From assembly GCA_002751075.1 (NCBI GenBank), contig NAOQ01001197.1, positions 1 to 10,073 of the forward strand: 10,073 nucleotides of DNA. The letters are read 5' to 3'. The position numbers and the translations under genes were made by a program. The DNA is from Ichthyophonus hoferi (Eukaryota; Opisthokonta; Ichthyosporea; Ichthyophonida; Ichthyophonidae). Each line of letters opens with the position of its first letter. The stretch's first letter is position 1. The notes below the pieces were generated by a model that ran no database searches, was not told the origin of the DNA, and was given only the letters and a program-made list of their open reading frames with translations. Below are positions 1-8,099 of the stretch, one piece after another.

Positions 1-46
1 CATACATACATACATACATATATACATACATACATACATACATACA

Positions 47-77
<31 letters not shown>
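1..77. repeat. CATA tetranucleotide microsatellite
   Basis: An almost uninterrupted run of CATA units with one TATA interruption near position 20. It starts at the window edge, so the full length is unknown. It lies in the presumed intron upstream of the exportin-7 exon at 1150. Confidence 0.95.
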
Positions 78-79
<2 letters not shown>

Positions 80-113
80 GGTTGGCGATACGATGATTGG
101 ATGATAGTATAGT

Positions 114-256
114 AGGGTAACAGTATGGTAGGAGGGGATTGGTGGTGACTATATCTGATTATTATTACTTATTGCTAATTGAATATGGCTTGTACCATAA
201 TTATTGGTCTATATATTTGCGTATACATTTTGGGTTACACCTAATATTTTATATTT
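114..256 (+). repeat. Long inverted repeat, left copy (pairs with 2338-2499)
   Basis: The reverse complement of this segment matches 2338-2499 over nearly its whole length. Shared blocks include GGTAGGAGGGG / CCCCTCCTAC, the CCATAATTATTGGTCTATAT block, and TTACACCTAA against TTAGGTGCAA. Copy 2 carries about 18 extra bases near the GGGTAA end. Both copies are followed on the same side by TA-rich ACTATACTATCC-type repeats. The family is unknown. It looks like a short dispersed non-coding element present twice in opposite orientation. Confidence 0.85.
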
Positions 257-319
257 AACTATGTAGCTCTATTGGTCGCTGTCTAGACCCATGTTGTGTC
301 TGATTCTACTGGACGAGAA

Positions 320-515
320 GGTATTTCACTAGATTATATTTTACTGTACTATCCTATATTATGTTTTACTATACTATTCTATAGTATATTTTACTATACT
401 ATCCTATATTATATTTTACTATACTATTCTATATATTGTGCTATATTACTTTATATTATATTTGACTATACTCTCTTATGTTGTATTTTACTATACTATC
501 TTGCTCTATATTAAA
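320..515. repeat. TA-rich minisatellite, ACTATACTATCCTATATT-type units
   Basis: Tandem imperfect units built on TTTTACTATACTATCCTATA. One frame stays open across it only because the repeat lacks stops, giving a low-complexity Tyr/Ile/Leu string that is not a gene. A related sequence in the opposite orientation lies at about 2136-2290, beside the other copy of the long inverted repeat. Confidence 0.85.
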
Positions 516-960
516 CCCTAACCCACACTCTGTTATGTATAAAATGTAAGCCTGAGTGTATGATATAGGGCACTTACATCCTATACGTACATAAGCTTTA
601 TAATTTTAATGGTTTAGTAATTAGCTCCATATCTATACCTTGGCTATGACCTCCTAGGTGTTAAAGTTTGCTGTATTCTAATCGCGTAACATTTTGTTAT
701 TATCATTTTTAAAATATATACAGATATCGACATACTTTATTGTAGTGTTTCAGTGCCAGGTGGCTCTATGCAATACAATTTAGGCTAGGCTCGTGGTTGT
801 TTTAGAATATTCATCTAGTTTGTAGGGTAATAGTTTTTCTCCTTAGACACAAACATAACTACAAGTCAGAATGCACTGACATGCAATCTTATTGCATGAT
901 ATCTTTTTTGTGATCAGCTCAAGGCTATGCCTTGAGGGACAAACCAATCAGATAGAAAGT

Positions 961-988
961 TTATTATTATTATTATTATTATTATTAT
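961..988. repeat. TTA trinucleotide microsatellite
   Basis: About nine tandem TTA/ATT units inside the presumed exportin-7 intron. Confidence 0.95.
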
Positions 989-1149
989 GTTAGCCCACAT
1001 TTGAACTTGTATTTTACTTGTGCTTAATTCTGTCATTAAATGACTTACATATCATGTTTTTTTAATAAAAGATATTTCCCTAACATAATTTTGTATCTAT
1101 GACTTCAACAATAGTGATGTAATCCTAATACCTTATATGGTGCCTACAG

Positions 1150-2091
1150 TACTTTCTTGATATATCGCGAGAATTCCTCCAATCACAAGCCCAGGAAAGA
1201 CAGGTAATTTTATTGGTTGGGTGCAGGTCTATTTATAACTATTCCTTTTCGTATGGATATCTATGTATTTGTAGGGTATCATACTATAGCGTACTATAAC
1301 ATATTATAGCATACCATAACATCTATATATGGTGTAGGGGATAGGTGGTATAGATCTGTTGTTATTTTACTGGAGAGTTTTTAATAAATAATGCTGATAG
1401 GGAATGAGTCAGGCATATGGCCAGATATTTGATGTGATGATATTTCAGTGCCTAATCTTGATTGGTATTTAGAGTCTTTACCACATCTTTATAGGCCATA
1501 ATTGATCAATACTTATTTTAATTAGCCAACTACCTGCGTGCTAGCAGGCCCATTGGCACATCTAATTCCTTAACTAATTTATTAAGTGCAACTAAGTCTC
1601 ACCGACTTACACTGAGTCAACAATATTACAATTAAACTGCTTAGATTTATTTGACACCAATTCATAGGCTAATAAAGTCCGTGTCTCAGAACCCGTCTGA
1701 GACCTGTCTATATACCTTTACTAAGGGCAAGATAAGATAAGATAAAGAAAGTTACATCAGGAATAGATTACAGTTACCACAGATGAATCTTACCACGTAC
1801 TAGAGCAATTTTTTATATGATACCCATATACATGAAGAACCATAAAAACATAAACATATGTATGTGCCCGTGTATATATTAGTAATACATATACTCCCTC
1901 AGGCTGAACTGCAGAAATGTTTCAACACGTTAATGGAAGGCATAGAGATGAACTTAACTCAACGCAATCGCGATATGTTCACAAAGAATATTAATAATTT
2001 TAGGCGAGAAATATCTAGCCATATTAGAACCCCTGCTCCTACCTCGACGATGATAGGAGGAGAGGGTGGAATAGACATGATGACTGCATAG
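1150..2091 (+). CDS. XPO7: Exportin-7 (RanBP16 family), C-terminal end: last two exons
   Basis: Importin-beta superfamily export receptor that carries cargo with Ran-GTP through the nuclear pore. Only the last 80 residues are here. The exon at 1150-1203 sits between acceptor CTACAG and donor CAG|GTAATT (18 codons, phase 0). The exon at 1903-2091 follows CTCCCTCAG (62 codons, stop TAG 2089-2091). Phases join in frame. The first exon begins YFLDISREFLQSQ, matching the family's KYF..LR.S...SQ. The second contains CFNTLMEGIEMNL, RNRDMFTKN and FRREI, against my recollection of animal exportin-7: CFENLMEGIERNL, KNRDRFTQN, FRREV. Even the tail ends in DMM.., like the vertebrate protein. These are the terminal HEAT-type helices. 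The separating intron (1204-1902, 699 nt) is longer than those of EndoG. RanBP17 is a vertebrate paralogue of the same family, so XPO7-type is the safe name. The bulk of the gene lies left of the window. Confidence 0.88.
1204..1902 (+). other. Last intron of exportin-7
   Basis: A 699-nt GT-AG intron, donor GTAATT and acceptor CTCCCTCAG. It contains short AT-rich tandem motifs, such as the GTATCATACTATAGCGTACTATAACAT series near 1276-1322 and GATAAGATAAGATAAAG near 1730-1746. No open frame worth calling was seen. Confidence 0.8.
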
Positions 2092-2135
2092 ATAGCTGAG
2101 GGCAGAATATATAAAGACATAGTCCCATATATCAT

Positions 2136-2290
2136 ATAGTAAGATACAGTATGATATAGCAGGATACAGTATGATATAGTAGGATATAGCATGTTATAGT
2201 ATAATATGTATGGTATGTATTTATGTGTGAAGACGTATTGCTATATATATATCATATAGTATGATGTAGTAGAGTATAGTATGATATGTA
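2136..2290. repeat. TA-rich minisatellite, GATATAGTAGGATACAGTAT-type units
   Basis: Imperfect tandem units in the exportin-7 3' UTR or downstream DNA. In reverse complement they resemble the 320-515 array, and they sit on the equivalent side of the long inverted repeat. The array may belong to the repeat element or may have arisen beside it twice. Confidence 0.75.
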
Positions 2291-2332
2291 AATATGTATG
2301 TATGTATTCATTTATTTCTTAAATTTCTAGAT

Positions 2333-2338
2333 AATAAA
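2333..2338 (+). terminator. Candidate poly(A) signal AATAAA for exportin-7
   Basis: Canonical AATAAA about 240 nt past the exportin-7 stop, the first canonical one downstream. Cleavage 10-25 nt later would fall inside the right copy of the long inverted repeat. AT-rich DNA produces this hexamer by chance, so the call is tentative. Confidence 0.4.
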
Positions 2339-2499
2339 ATTAAATGTTAGGTGCAACCAATAATGTGTATACAAAGATATAGACCAATAATTATGGTTCA
2401 AGCCATATCCAATTAACAATAAGTAAGAACAACCAAACATAGTCATCACCACTCCCCTCCTACTTTACTAGCACCTTATTAGACTGTGCTATTACCCTA
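2338..2499 (-). repeat. Long inverted repeat, right copy (pairs with 114-256)
   Basis: Reverse-complement counterpart of 114-256, with roughly four of five bases shared by eye plus a few indels. Together the copies bracket the last two exportin-7 exons at a distance of about 2.1 kb. No coding capacity was found inside either copy. Confidence 0.85.
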
Positions 2500-2585
2500 T
2501 GACAACACATTCTTATATATCATATATATGACATGCATGTATTATACAGTATGAAATGAAGGACAATGGGTTAGGTACGAGTAGA

Positions 2586-3988
2586 GGGATGCCAACAAGG
2601 ACGATCCTAAAAATGGATTCATGTTCATATTCATAAACTACAAATAACTAGACAGGGAATATTAAGGATAGTGGCGGTTATTTTGTATTAATGATAAAGT
2701 TACTATGGATCTACTAGGTTTGTGTGTGTAAGTTAACATCTAATTAATCTAGCAATTATTTCAAATTGTTCTTAAAACATTAAGTGTCCTTATTTTAATC
2801 AGGTATTTCTAATGAATTATAATTCCCTTATCAGTGAGAGTTTTCATCGGCACTCCTCTGATTGATTGCTGATTAATTGCCATTAATTTATAGATTCATG
2901 GTTGCTACTGATTCTAATATTAATTGATTACAAGACTTTTTAGGTCCAAAATTGACTTCTTGTGGTTTGAATGATAATAACAAGATTGATTTACTGGTCA
3001 AAGTCATAGTTGATCAAATATAATTTTTATCAAAGTATTAATATAATTGGATCAACTGCTAATCTATGATCCTTGCATCCAATCATATATGACATATAAG
3101 GGGTGTTTAACCAATTACAATTTGATGGTTGACTAGTATAGCAATTTGTAGTAGTTTTATTGGCTTGTCCACAGGTTTTGTGGTACTCAATTGACTTTTG
3201 CTTCTTAAATAGATTATTTTCTTCTAGGTGTTGGAAAGTATCGCATCCCAGTTTACTAGGAACTATCTAGCTCTTGGCATAGTTCTTTCACTGCCATTAA
3301 GCAGTCTATGGAGCTGCCTTCTTATGGGCTTTACTGTATTTACATTTATGCATGAGTACAATCAGTGAAGAGACAATATACTAGGTTTCTAACATCTTTT
3401 ATTGGGTGAGGTGCATATTAACTGTAATAGTTATTATTTTCAATTATACATTCACATCTAAAGTCGTGCAAAACAGAAACTTGTTTGTAACAATTAAAAA
3501 AAGATAAGAAATAATGCAGAATGATGGACTATTAGGCATATATATGCGAGCTGGCAATGAAAAGCTAACCTTTAAAATCTTAGTGACATTATGGTAATTG
3601 TTGAATATAATTCTATCTAGCACGACTCACTGGATGTACGTAGAAAGAACAACGTCAATTTTCTTTCCTATTATCGTGGACCGAAGGATGGTCTTAGATT
3701 TAGGCCCATACTAAGAAGTAAAAGGATTCGTTCAATCATCTTTTTAGTCCTTGATGATGGACAGAATTGGCGTTATATAGTCTCCCGTTGATCTAATGAC
3801 CTGTCAGTATGCTTAATCAGGTTTTAACAAAATTAAGTAAGGATTAGAATTTTAACCTATTTCCATATTATAAGAGGACGATTATATGCATAGCACTACT
3901 TACACTACTTCTTTCATTCAGAGTTATTCCTAAATGCCGTAACATGGAATGTAACAAACACCTTCAAAGCAAGTTTTTGCAGTGCCAC
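2586..3988 (+). pseudogene. Eroded RUS family (RUSF1/DUF647) gene copy, introns retained
   Basis: Five exon-like blocks follow the order of the RUSF1 protein as I recall it. Block 1 (2586-2722) reads GMPTRTIL, then LDRE, then WRLF..ND and MDLLG, against GM.GRI.F, LD, WRLFAD.LND and the L-E-I region. Block 2 (2947-2996) has KLTSCGLNDNNKID against the ALT.HQARRNNMAD region. Block 3 (3228-3365) reads ESIASQFT, LSLPLSS and FMHEYN, against KDSSQETL, LMLPLVS and ALHIYAN; it is a hydrophobic segment behind a good acceptor (TTTTCTTCTAG). Block 4 (3621-3788) has SLDVRRKNNVNFLSYYRG, RPIL and LVLDDGQN, against the TLNEGRL....YL, EPLW and LLCWDQSQN regions. Block 5 (3922-3988) ends HLQSKFLQCH. Gaps between blocks 1-4 are about 225-256 nt, like real introns here. 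Block 1 has in-frame stops near 2663 and 2669 and a spacing change; block 4 stops at 3789; no N-terminal part was found. Reads as a duplicated, unprocessed relic. A diverged live gene is less likely. Confidence 0.5.
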
Positions 3989-5280
3989 TAGGGAGAGCAG
4001 TTGACCCTTTTGGGTCGCTTGAACTACAAGCACTATCAGTAAAATGATTTGGCAGTAAGTTGGTCGTCAGTTCTATCATATGATGTAATGGTAAACTAAA
4101 CAAATAATTTTAATTGTTTTGACATTGGCACCCATATGAATGGGCAACCCTGGCTGAATAAAATTTCTTGCTTTTTGTTTAAACTAAAAAATAGAGGCAT
4201 TAGTGTCCCTGTGACCACTGCTACTAAATCTGATCCTTCTGGCGAATCTACTGTGCTCGAACCACCTAAACCTTCGGTAAGGAACCTGAGATTTCGGTTT
4301 GGCTAAGAAACCGTTTTTGAGGTCTAGAAAATTGTACCCGGGTACGGTTTGGAATGTCATTGATGGCCATATTACCAGCTGAGTCTTTGGTCCTTTTTTC
4401 CATACGAAATCCCTTTCGGGTGGTCTCGTTTATATTCTTGTTTGGTTCCACATATGGGGATTTACTCATAGTTACTTCTAAATAGAATAATTTGAATGAA
4501 CTGTTTAATTTTGATAGAAGCCAAGTTGTTGATCAACGGAAATTTATCTTTGTAAATAGTATTCTATAAATATTAGCATAAAAAAATAATAAGGAATGTA
4601 TATAAGTACCAGAACAGAACTCCGAGTTCTTTTTATGTTTCCACGATTACCAAAGCTACCGTCCGCACTTGCTTTTATACTGAATTGAGTTGAGATTGAT
4701 TAATCGATTCCAATTAGAATCAATTGCCAACGGAACTTCGCTTCGCTCGAGCTGCTTACATTCCCATTCGCAGTCTGCCTGCTCATACGGCAAGTGGTCT
4801 CATAAAAACGTACGATTATCATACTAATAAAGTCGTCGATGCCGCGAACTTTATTTAACCTAGAACATGCAGTTAAAAATTTGCCGATCTTGTGAAGAAT
4901 GTGACAGGCTGATTCCCTCCAATGACTCTGCGCCCATAAATTATGCATGCGGCCTCACTCCATCTATTATCCATGCTTTCTAGATTCACTAATCAAAAGG
5001 TTGCGAGCTTCAGAGATTAGATACACTAATCATAATTTTAATTATAACTTTCTGGAAACATTGTTGTATAAAGTTGTGACTCTGGCAATTGGCAATGAAT
5101 TACCAGAGAAAAATTTGTAGTCTACCAATACATGCACAGCTATTAAATACTTATAAATAAGTAATTAATTCATTAATTAACTAAATTGCCGATTAATATA
5201 TAAATGAATTAAGAAAGAACTCATTAAATTTGTCCAGGCGGATAGTGGTAGCAATGCCCCATGTAGATGGGACCAATTGC
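3989..5280. other. Gap between genes with unassigned open frames
   Basis: No recognisable gene. On the minus strand, 4266-4469 is an ATG-started 67-residue frame (MSKSPYVEPNKN..., rich in Lys/Arg/Asn). A second minus frame stays open from 4302 down to 4099 and includes STVDSPEGSDLVAVVTG. The two overlap in different frames. At 4700-4948 a minus frame of 82 codons starts with ATG, but other frames of both strands are also open there, which suggests base composition rather than coding. A plus-strand TATAAATA lies at 4565-4572 and a perfect 15-base palindrome AGAACTCCGAGTTCT at 4616-4630. 4600-4960 is less AT-rich than its surroundings and 5130-5220 is nearly pure AT. Confidence 0.5.
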
Positions 5281-5282
5281 AT

Positions 5283-5288
5283 TTTATT
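5283..5288 (-). terminator. Poly(A) signal of the EndoG gene
   Basis: Minus-strand AATAAA 24 nt past the EndoG stop codon (TAG 5312-5314). Its position implies a very short 3' UTR. Confidence 0.7.
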
Positions 5289-5311
5289 GTAGATCTAGAT
5301 TTGACAAAGGT

Positions 5312-8020
5312 CTATGGTCGGGAATCAAAGAATAGATAGCCTGATGATTTTTCCACCTGTGGATTGATTGGTATTATTAAATGGTAGATTAGATTGGATG
5401 AGAGTACTTCCTATAATAAATTGTGTTTTATGATATTATATTATATAGTAGAAGGTATCGTAGTATATTATATATTATATTATATTATACTATATCATTC
5501 TAACAAACACATTATAATCTGTAGGTTACCAACTGTTGCATGAATATAAATTTGATTAATAGCAGCATATAAATATATTCTTCTTGTGGGCCAAAATTAG
5601 TGTAAATCAAGGATATACCCTATGCTATATACTCTATATCATATGCCCTACCTCTACCAGGTCTACTTTAAACTTATCCAATGGATCCGCCTTAGGGATA
5701 TCTTGGTTAGGTAGAATGTAGGCTTGAGTCTCAAATTTTGATCTGCGTTGCATAAATTGCATTAGATTAAATTATATTGTATTTTATTATATTGTATTGC
5801 ATCGTATTATATCAGATGATATTTTATGAACACTCATTTTTGTATTTCAGCATATATTATAATGATATTACTATTATTAAATAAAAATATAAACATGTGC
5901 CTACTTTAAAGGACAAATAGTAAATAGAGTATATAATGTAAAAAGCAAAGGAACTAAATAAACAGATTTAAAATATAACTTACGTTTTGACATTCGCCAA
6001 TAAAACCGCTTTAAAGAAAAAGCTAGGAACAGCTAATCCAATTTGACCAACCACCTCATAATTTACGTAATTCTTGCCACCCTCATGTTTGTTAGTTTGG
6101 TACAGAGGGCCAGTGCAGACATAGACTAGGATAGGATAGGAGGGGAGAGAGAGAGGGAAGGGTGGGTTAAGATAGGATAGGATATGATATGATACATACA
6201 ATCTCCTTACCCTTACCCATACAAATAAATTTCTATAGATAGTATAGAGGTATATATCGTATATAGTATATATGCGTTTCCACTACCTATTGAGTCAATT
6301 CCCAACAAAACCACAGTTCCACAAAAACATGCACACTATGCTGGTAGATAAACAAGAAAAATTGTCGATTTAAGTTCAATAATAATTTGGAATTTTCAAA
6401 AATTAAAATAAATCATCACATCTATATACCGTAGTCCCATTGGTTGGTCAGAGCACGAACTCTTTCCTCTAACTCGAACCATTTGCCGTCATTAAAGTTG
6501 GTTACCTAAGATAGACATATATGTGTTACTGTTTACTCTTATTAATTGGTTTAGAATATATTAAACATTTATACAGGTATAATATAACACATGTGTATGT
6601 GATACTATATATATGTGTATTTTGATTGGGTTACAGCATATTCAAACCTCTATTGCTCAATGAAAATGTGACATATTATGTTGTCTAGTTGTATTTATGG
6701 TTATTGTAACATACCATAACACATACCATAACACATAACATAACATAATGTAACATATGCCATAATATATACTACAACATATACTATACCCTACCTGCGG
6801 ACTTAGATTACTCATTATAAATGTATCACACGCTGCCGTCTGCGTTTCCAAATGATCTTCTACCGGTGCCAGATGGCCGCGATCATATCCACTTCCCCTA
6901 TATGAATCAAGAGTTAAAAGATAAAATGTTAAATATTTCTTTCGCTATAAAGTAAACATCTTAGTTTTAATGTCATCTGCGGCCCACTACAAATCGCCAG
7001 TATTTTTTATAGATAATAGAGCATGTATTGAAATTATTTAATATTTAAACTATAATCGTTTAATGTTATTGGCATTATATTATAACCATGCTATATATAT
7101 GTGGGTCCAATAGTTTACATGAATATTGCCTAGTCTGATGCACATATATATCTACCATGATACGTACTATCGCACATACACACATACCACCCTTCATTCC
7201 TGAATCCAAGCTCTCATTGATACCATCATACTTACGAATAGTCCTTAAGCGTTACTCTAAAGAATGCCGGTATAGTCTGATCCTCGGTGGCGCTACATTT
7301 ACTTGGATCAGCCAATTTCTGTGAGCCGTGGTTTTTGAGCGTATAATACAGGGATAAAGATATGTACGTATCCATTATTATTATTAGAGTTAACATAATC
7401 ACTAATATTACAATTAATACTATTAATAATATTGGTGTTATTACTATGATGATGATTATGCTTATGCTTATAGTTATTATTATTATTAATATTACTATTA
7501 CTATTATATTATTATTATTATTCTTAATCTCCTAATATAACCACACCCTCACCTGAGCCAAGGTAGTTTTGTCTAATCTCTCACAAACCCAATTAGCATT
7601 CCTTTGTCTACGATCGTACGAAATCACACTTCCTTCCTTTTCTTTAATATTTTCCCGCCCTGTAGGAAAAGAGAAAAAATTAAAGTAAGGATGAAATAAT
7701 AAAAAATGATATAAAAAATAAAATAACTCATAGCATAACAAAATAAAACATAATCTAATCTAATTCAATATCATATAATGTAGCATAGAATGTAGATTGA
7801 TTTGGTTTGATTTAATTTAATATAATGTAATATAACCTAGAATAAGAGAATATCGTATAAATATAACACAATACAACATAGTACAACATAACCTAGCCTC
7901 ATCCCTACCTGGCCAACCATACTTCATGATGTCATTCGTACTTGGAGCCCTCAAAGTTGGAACTGCAGACACGGCCGCGAAAGCAGCCCAAATGAAAACA
8001 AAAAAGCGAAGGGGAATCAT
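5312..8020 (-). CDS. ENDOG: Endonuclease G, complete eight-exon gene, 252 aa
   Basis: Mg-dependent DNA/RNA non-specific nuclease (beta-beta-alpha metal fold), known in animals for mitochondrial and apoptotic DNA degradation. Coding exons on the minus strand: 8020-7909, 7659-7553, 7318-7236, 6897-6795, 6505-6430, 6125-5984, 5742-5652, 5356-5312 (112, 107, 83, 103, 76, 142, 91, 45 nt; total 759). All seven introns are GT-AG and all phases join without a stop. Landmarks: MKYGWPG at 32-38, SYDRRQR and NWVCERL near 51-67, catalytic GSGYDRGHLAPV at 102-113 (His109), MSNLSPQ at 129-135, metal-binding Asn140 in FNDGKW, YVCTGPLY at 162-169, AVPSFFFK near 192-199, AYILPN near 215-220, terminal KSSGYLFF. 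Residues 1-19 (MIPLRFFVFIWAAFAAVSA) are hydrophobic with one Arg. The N-terminus and C-terminal tail are shorter than in human EndoG (297 aa, from memory). Start chosen at 8020: the frame extends to a TTG at 8035 but has no earlier ATG there. Confidence 0.95.
5357..5651 (-). other. EndoG intron 7
   Basis: 295 nt, donor GAG|GTAGGG, acceptor TCCACAG|GTG. An alternative donor (CTG|GTAGAG) lies 6 nt upstream. Using it would drop two codons and keep the frame. The intron contains TATATTA-type runs near 5430-5500. Confidence 0.85.
5743..5983 (-). other. EndoG intron 6
   Basis: 241 nt, consensus donor AAC|GTAAGT and acceptor ACGCAG|A. It splits a Thr codon (AC|A). A TTATATTGTATT-type AT repeat lies near 5765-5825. 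Confidence 0.9.
6126..6429 (-). other. EndoG intron 5 with long pyrimidine tract
   Basis: 304 nt, donor TACG|GTATAT, acceptor CCTATCCTAG. The last 70 nt of the intron sense strand are almost all pyrimidine plus TATC units (GA-rich at 6128-6196 on the plus strand). This makes an unusually long and partly tandem polypyrimidine tract. Confidence 0.9.
6506..6794 (-). other. EndoG intron 4
   Basis: 289 nt, donor CAG|GTAGGG, acceptor ATCTTAG, phase 0. It contains an ATACCATAACAC / ACATAACATA tandem repeat at about 6708-6790, right next to the donor. Confidence 0.9.
6898..7235 (-). other. EndoG intron 3
   Basis: 338 nt, strong donor TC|GTAAGT, acceptor TTCATATAG. It splits the Ser codon just before the DRGH-bearing exon. 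No other feature was seen in it. Confidence 0.9.
7319..7552 (-). other. EndoG intron 2 with TTA/ATT microsatellites
   Basis: 234 nt, donor CAG|GTGAGG. The acceptor (GGCTCACAG) has a weak pyrimidine tract but gives the only phase that continues the conserved protein. TTA/ATT/ATG trinucleotide repeats fill about 7372-7525. Confidence 0.85.
7660..7908 (-). other. EndoG intron 1
   Basis: 249 nt, donor CCAG|GTAGGG, acceptor TTTCCTACAG. It splits the Gly codon of the conserved YGWPGR segment. AT-rich ATAAAATA and ACAACATA motifs fill it. Confidence 0.9.
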
Positions 8021-8090
8021 TCTACAAATTGTCAAATTGTTTATGTTAAGCAGATCTAGCCAGTTGTTCTGTTATGTTCTGTTTTACGCC

Positions 8091-8098
8091 TATTTATA
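8091..8098 (-). promoter_or_regulatory. TATA box of the EndoG gene
   Basis: Minus-strand TATAAATA (context ACTATAAATAGG) 71 nt upstream of the ATG. Usual spacing places the transcription start near 8065, giving a 5' UTR of about 45 nt. The same octamer occurs on the plus strand at 8935-8942 and 4565-4572. Confidence 0.65.
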
Positions 8099-8099
8099 G

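Larger units (their letters stand above)
1..1149 (+). other. Presumed exportin-7 intron (3' part), repeat-filled
   Basis: This is the stretch upstream of the acceptor at 1148-1149 (CTACAG). The exportin-7 segment that should precede the 1150 exon is the conserved part reading roughly RNQWS..RPLLGLILL. I looked for it here in the plus frames and did not find it, so that exon probably lies left of the window and this intron exceeds 1.1 kb. The other introns of the window are only about 230-700 nt. The excess is made of a CATA microsatellite, one arm of a long inverted repeat (114-256), a TA-rich minisatellite (about 320-515) and a TTA run (961-988). No other gene is visible. Confidence 0.55.

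Noticed and set aside
296-514. 72-codon plus-strand open frame
   Set aside because: It is the translation of a TA-rich minisatellite (Tyr/Ile/Leu repeats) inside an intron.
1959-2192. 77-codon minus-strand open frame
   Set aside because: It is antisense to the last exportin-7 exon and then runs through a TA-rich array; the sense frame matches a known family.
3621-3788. 56-codon plus frame as an independent small gene
   Set aside because: It has no ATG start, follows a splice acceptor, and fits the RUS family order with neighbouring blocks, so it is included in the pseudogene.
4700-4948. 82-codon minus-strand open frame starting with ATG
   Set aside because: Several frames on both strands are open in this stretch and none resembles a known protein, so I did not call it a gene.
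6657-6851. 64-codon minus-strand open frame
   Set aside because: Only its first part is coding: it is EndoG exon 4, and the rest is read-through into intron 4 repeats.
7372-7525. Possible CRISPR-like or other functional array
   Set aside because: It is a plain TTA/ATT/ATG trinucleotide microsatellite within an intron.
8021-8035. Upstream TTG start adding five residues to EndoG
   Set aside because: A TTG start is unlikely in this context. The ATG at 8020 begins the hydrophobic leader and fits the TATA box spacing.
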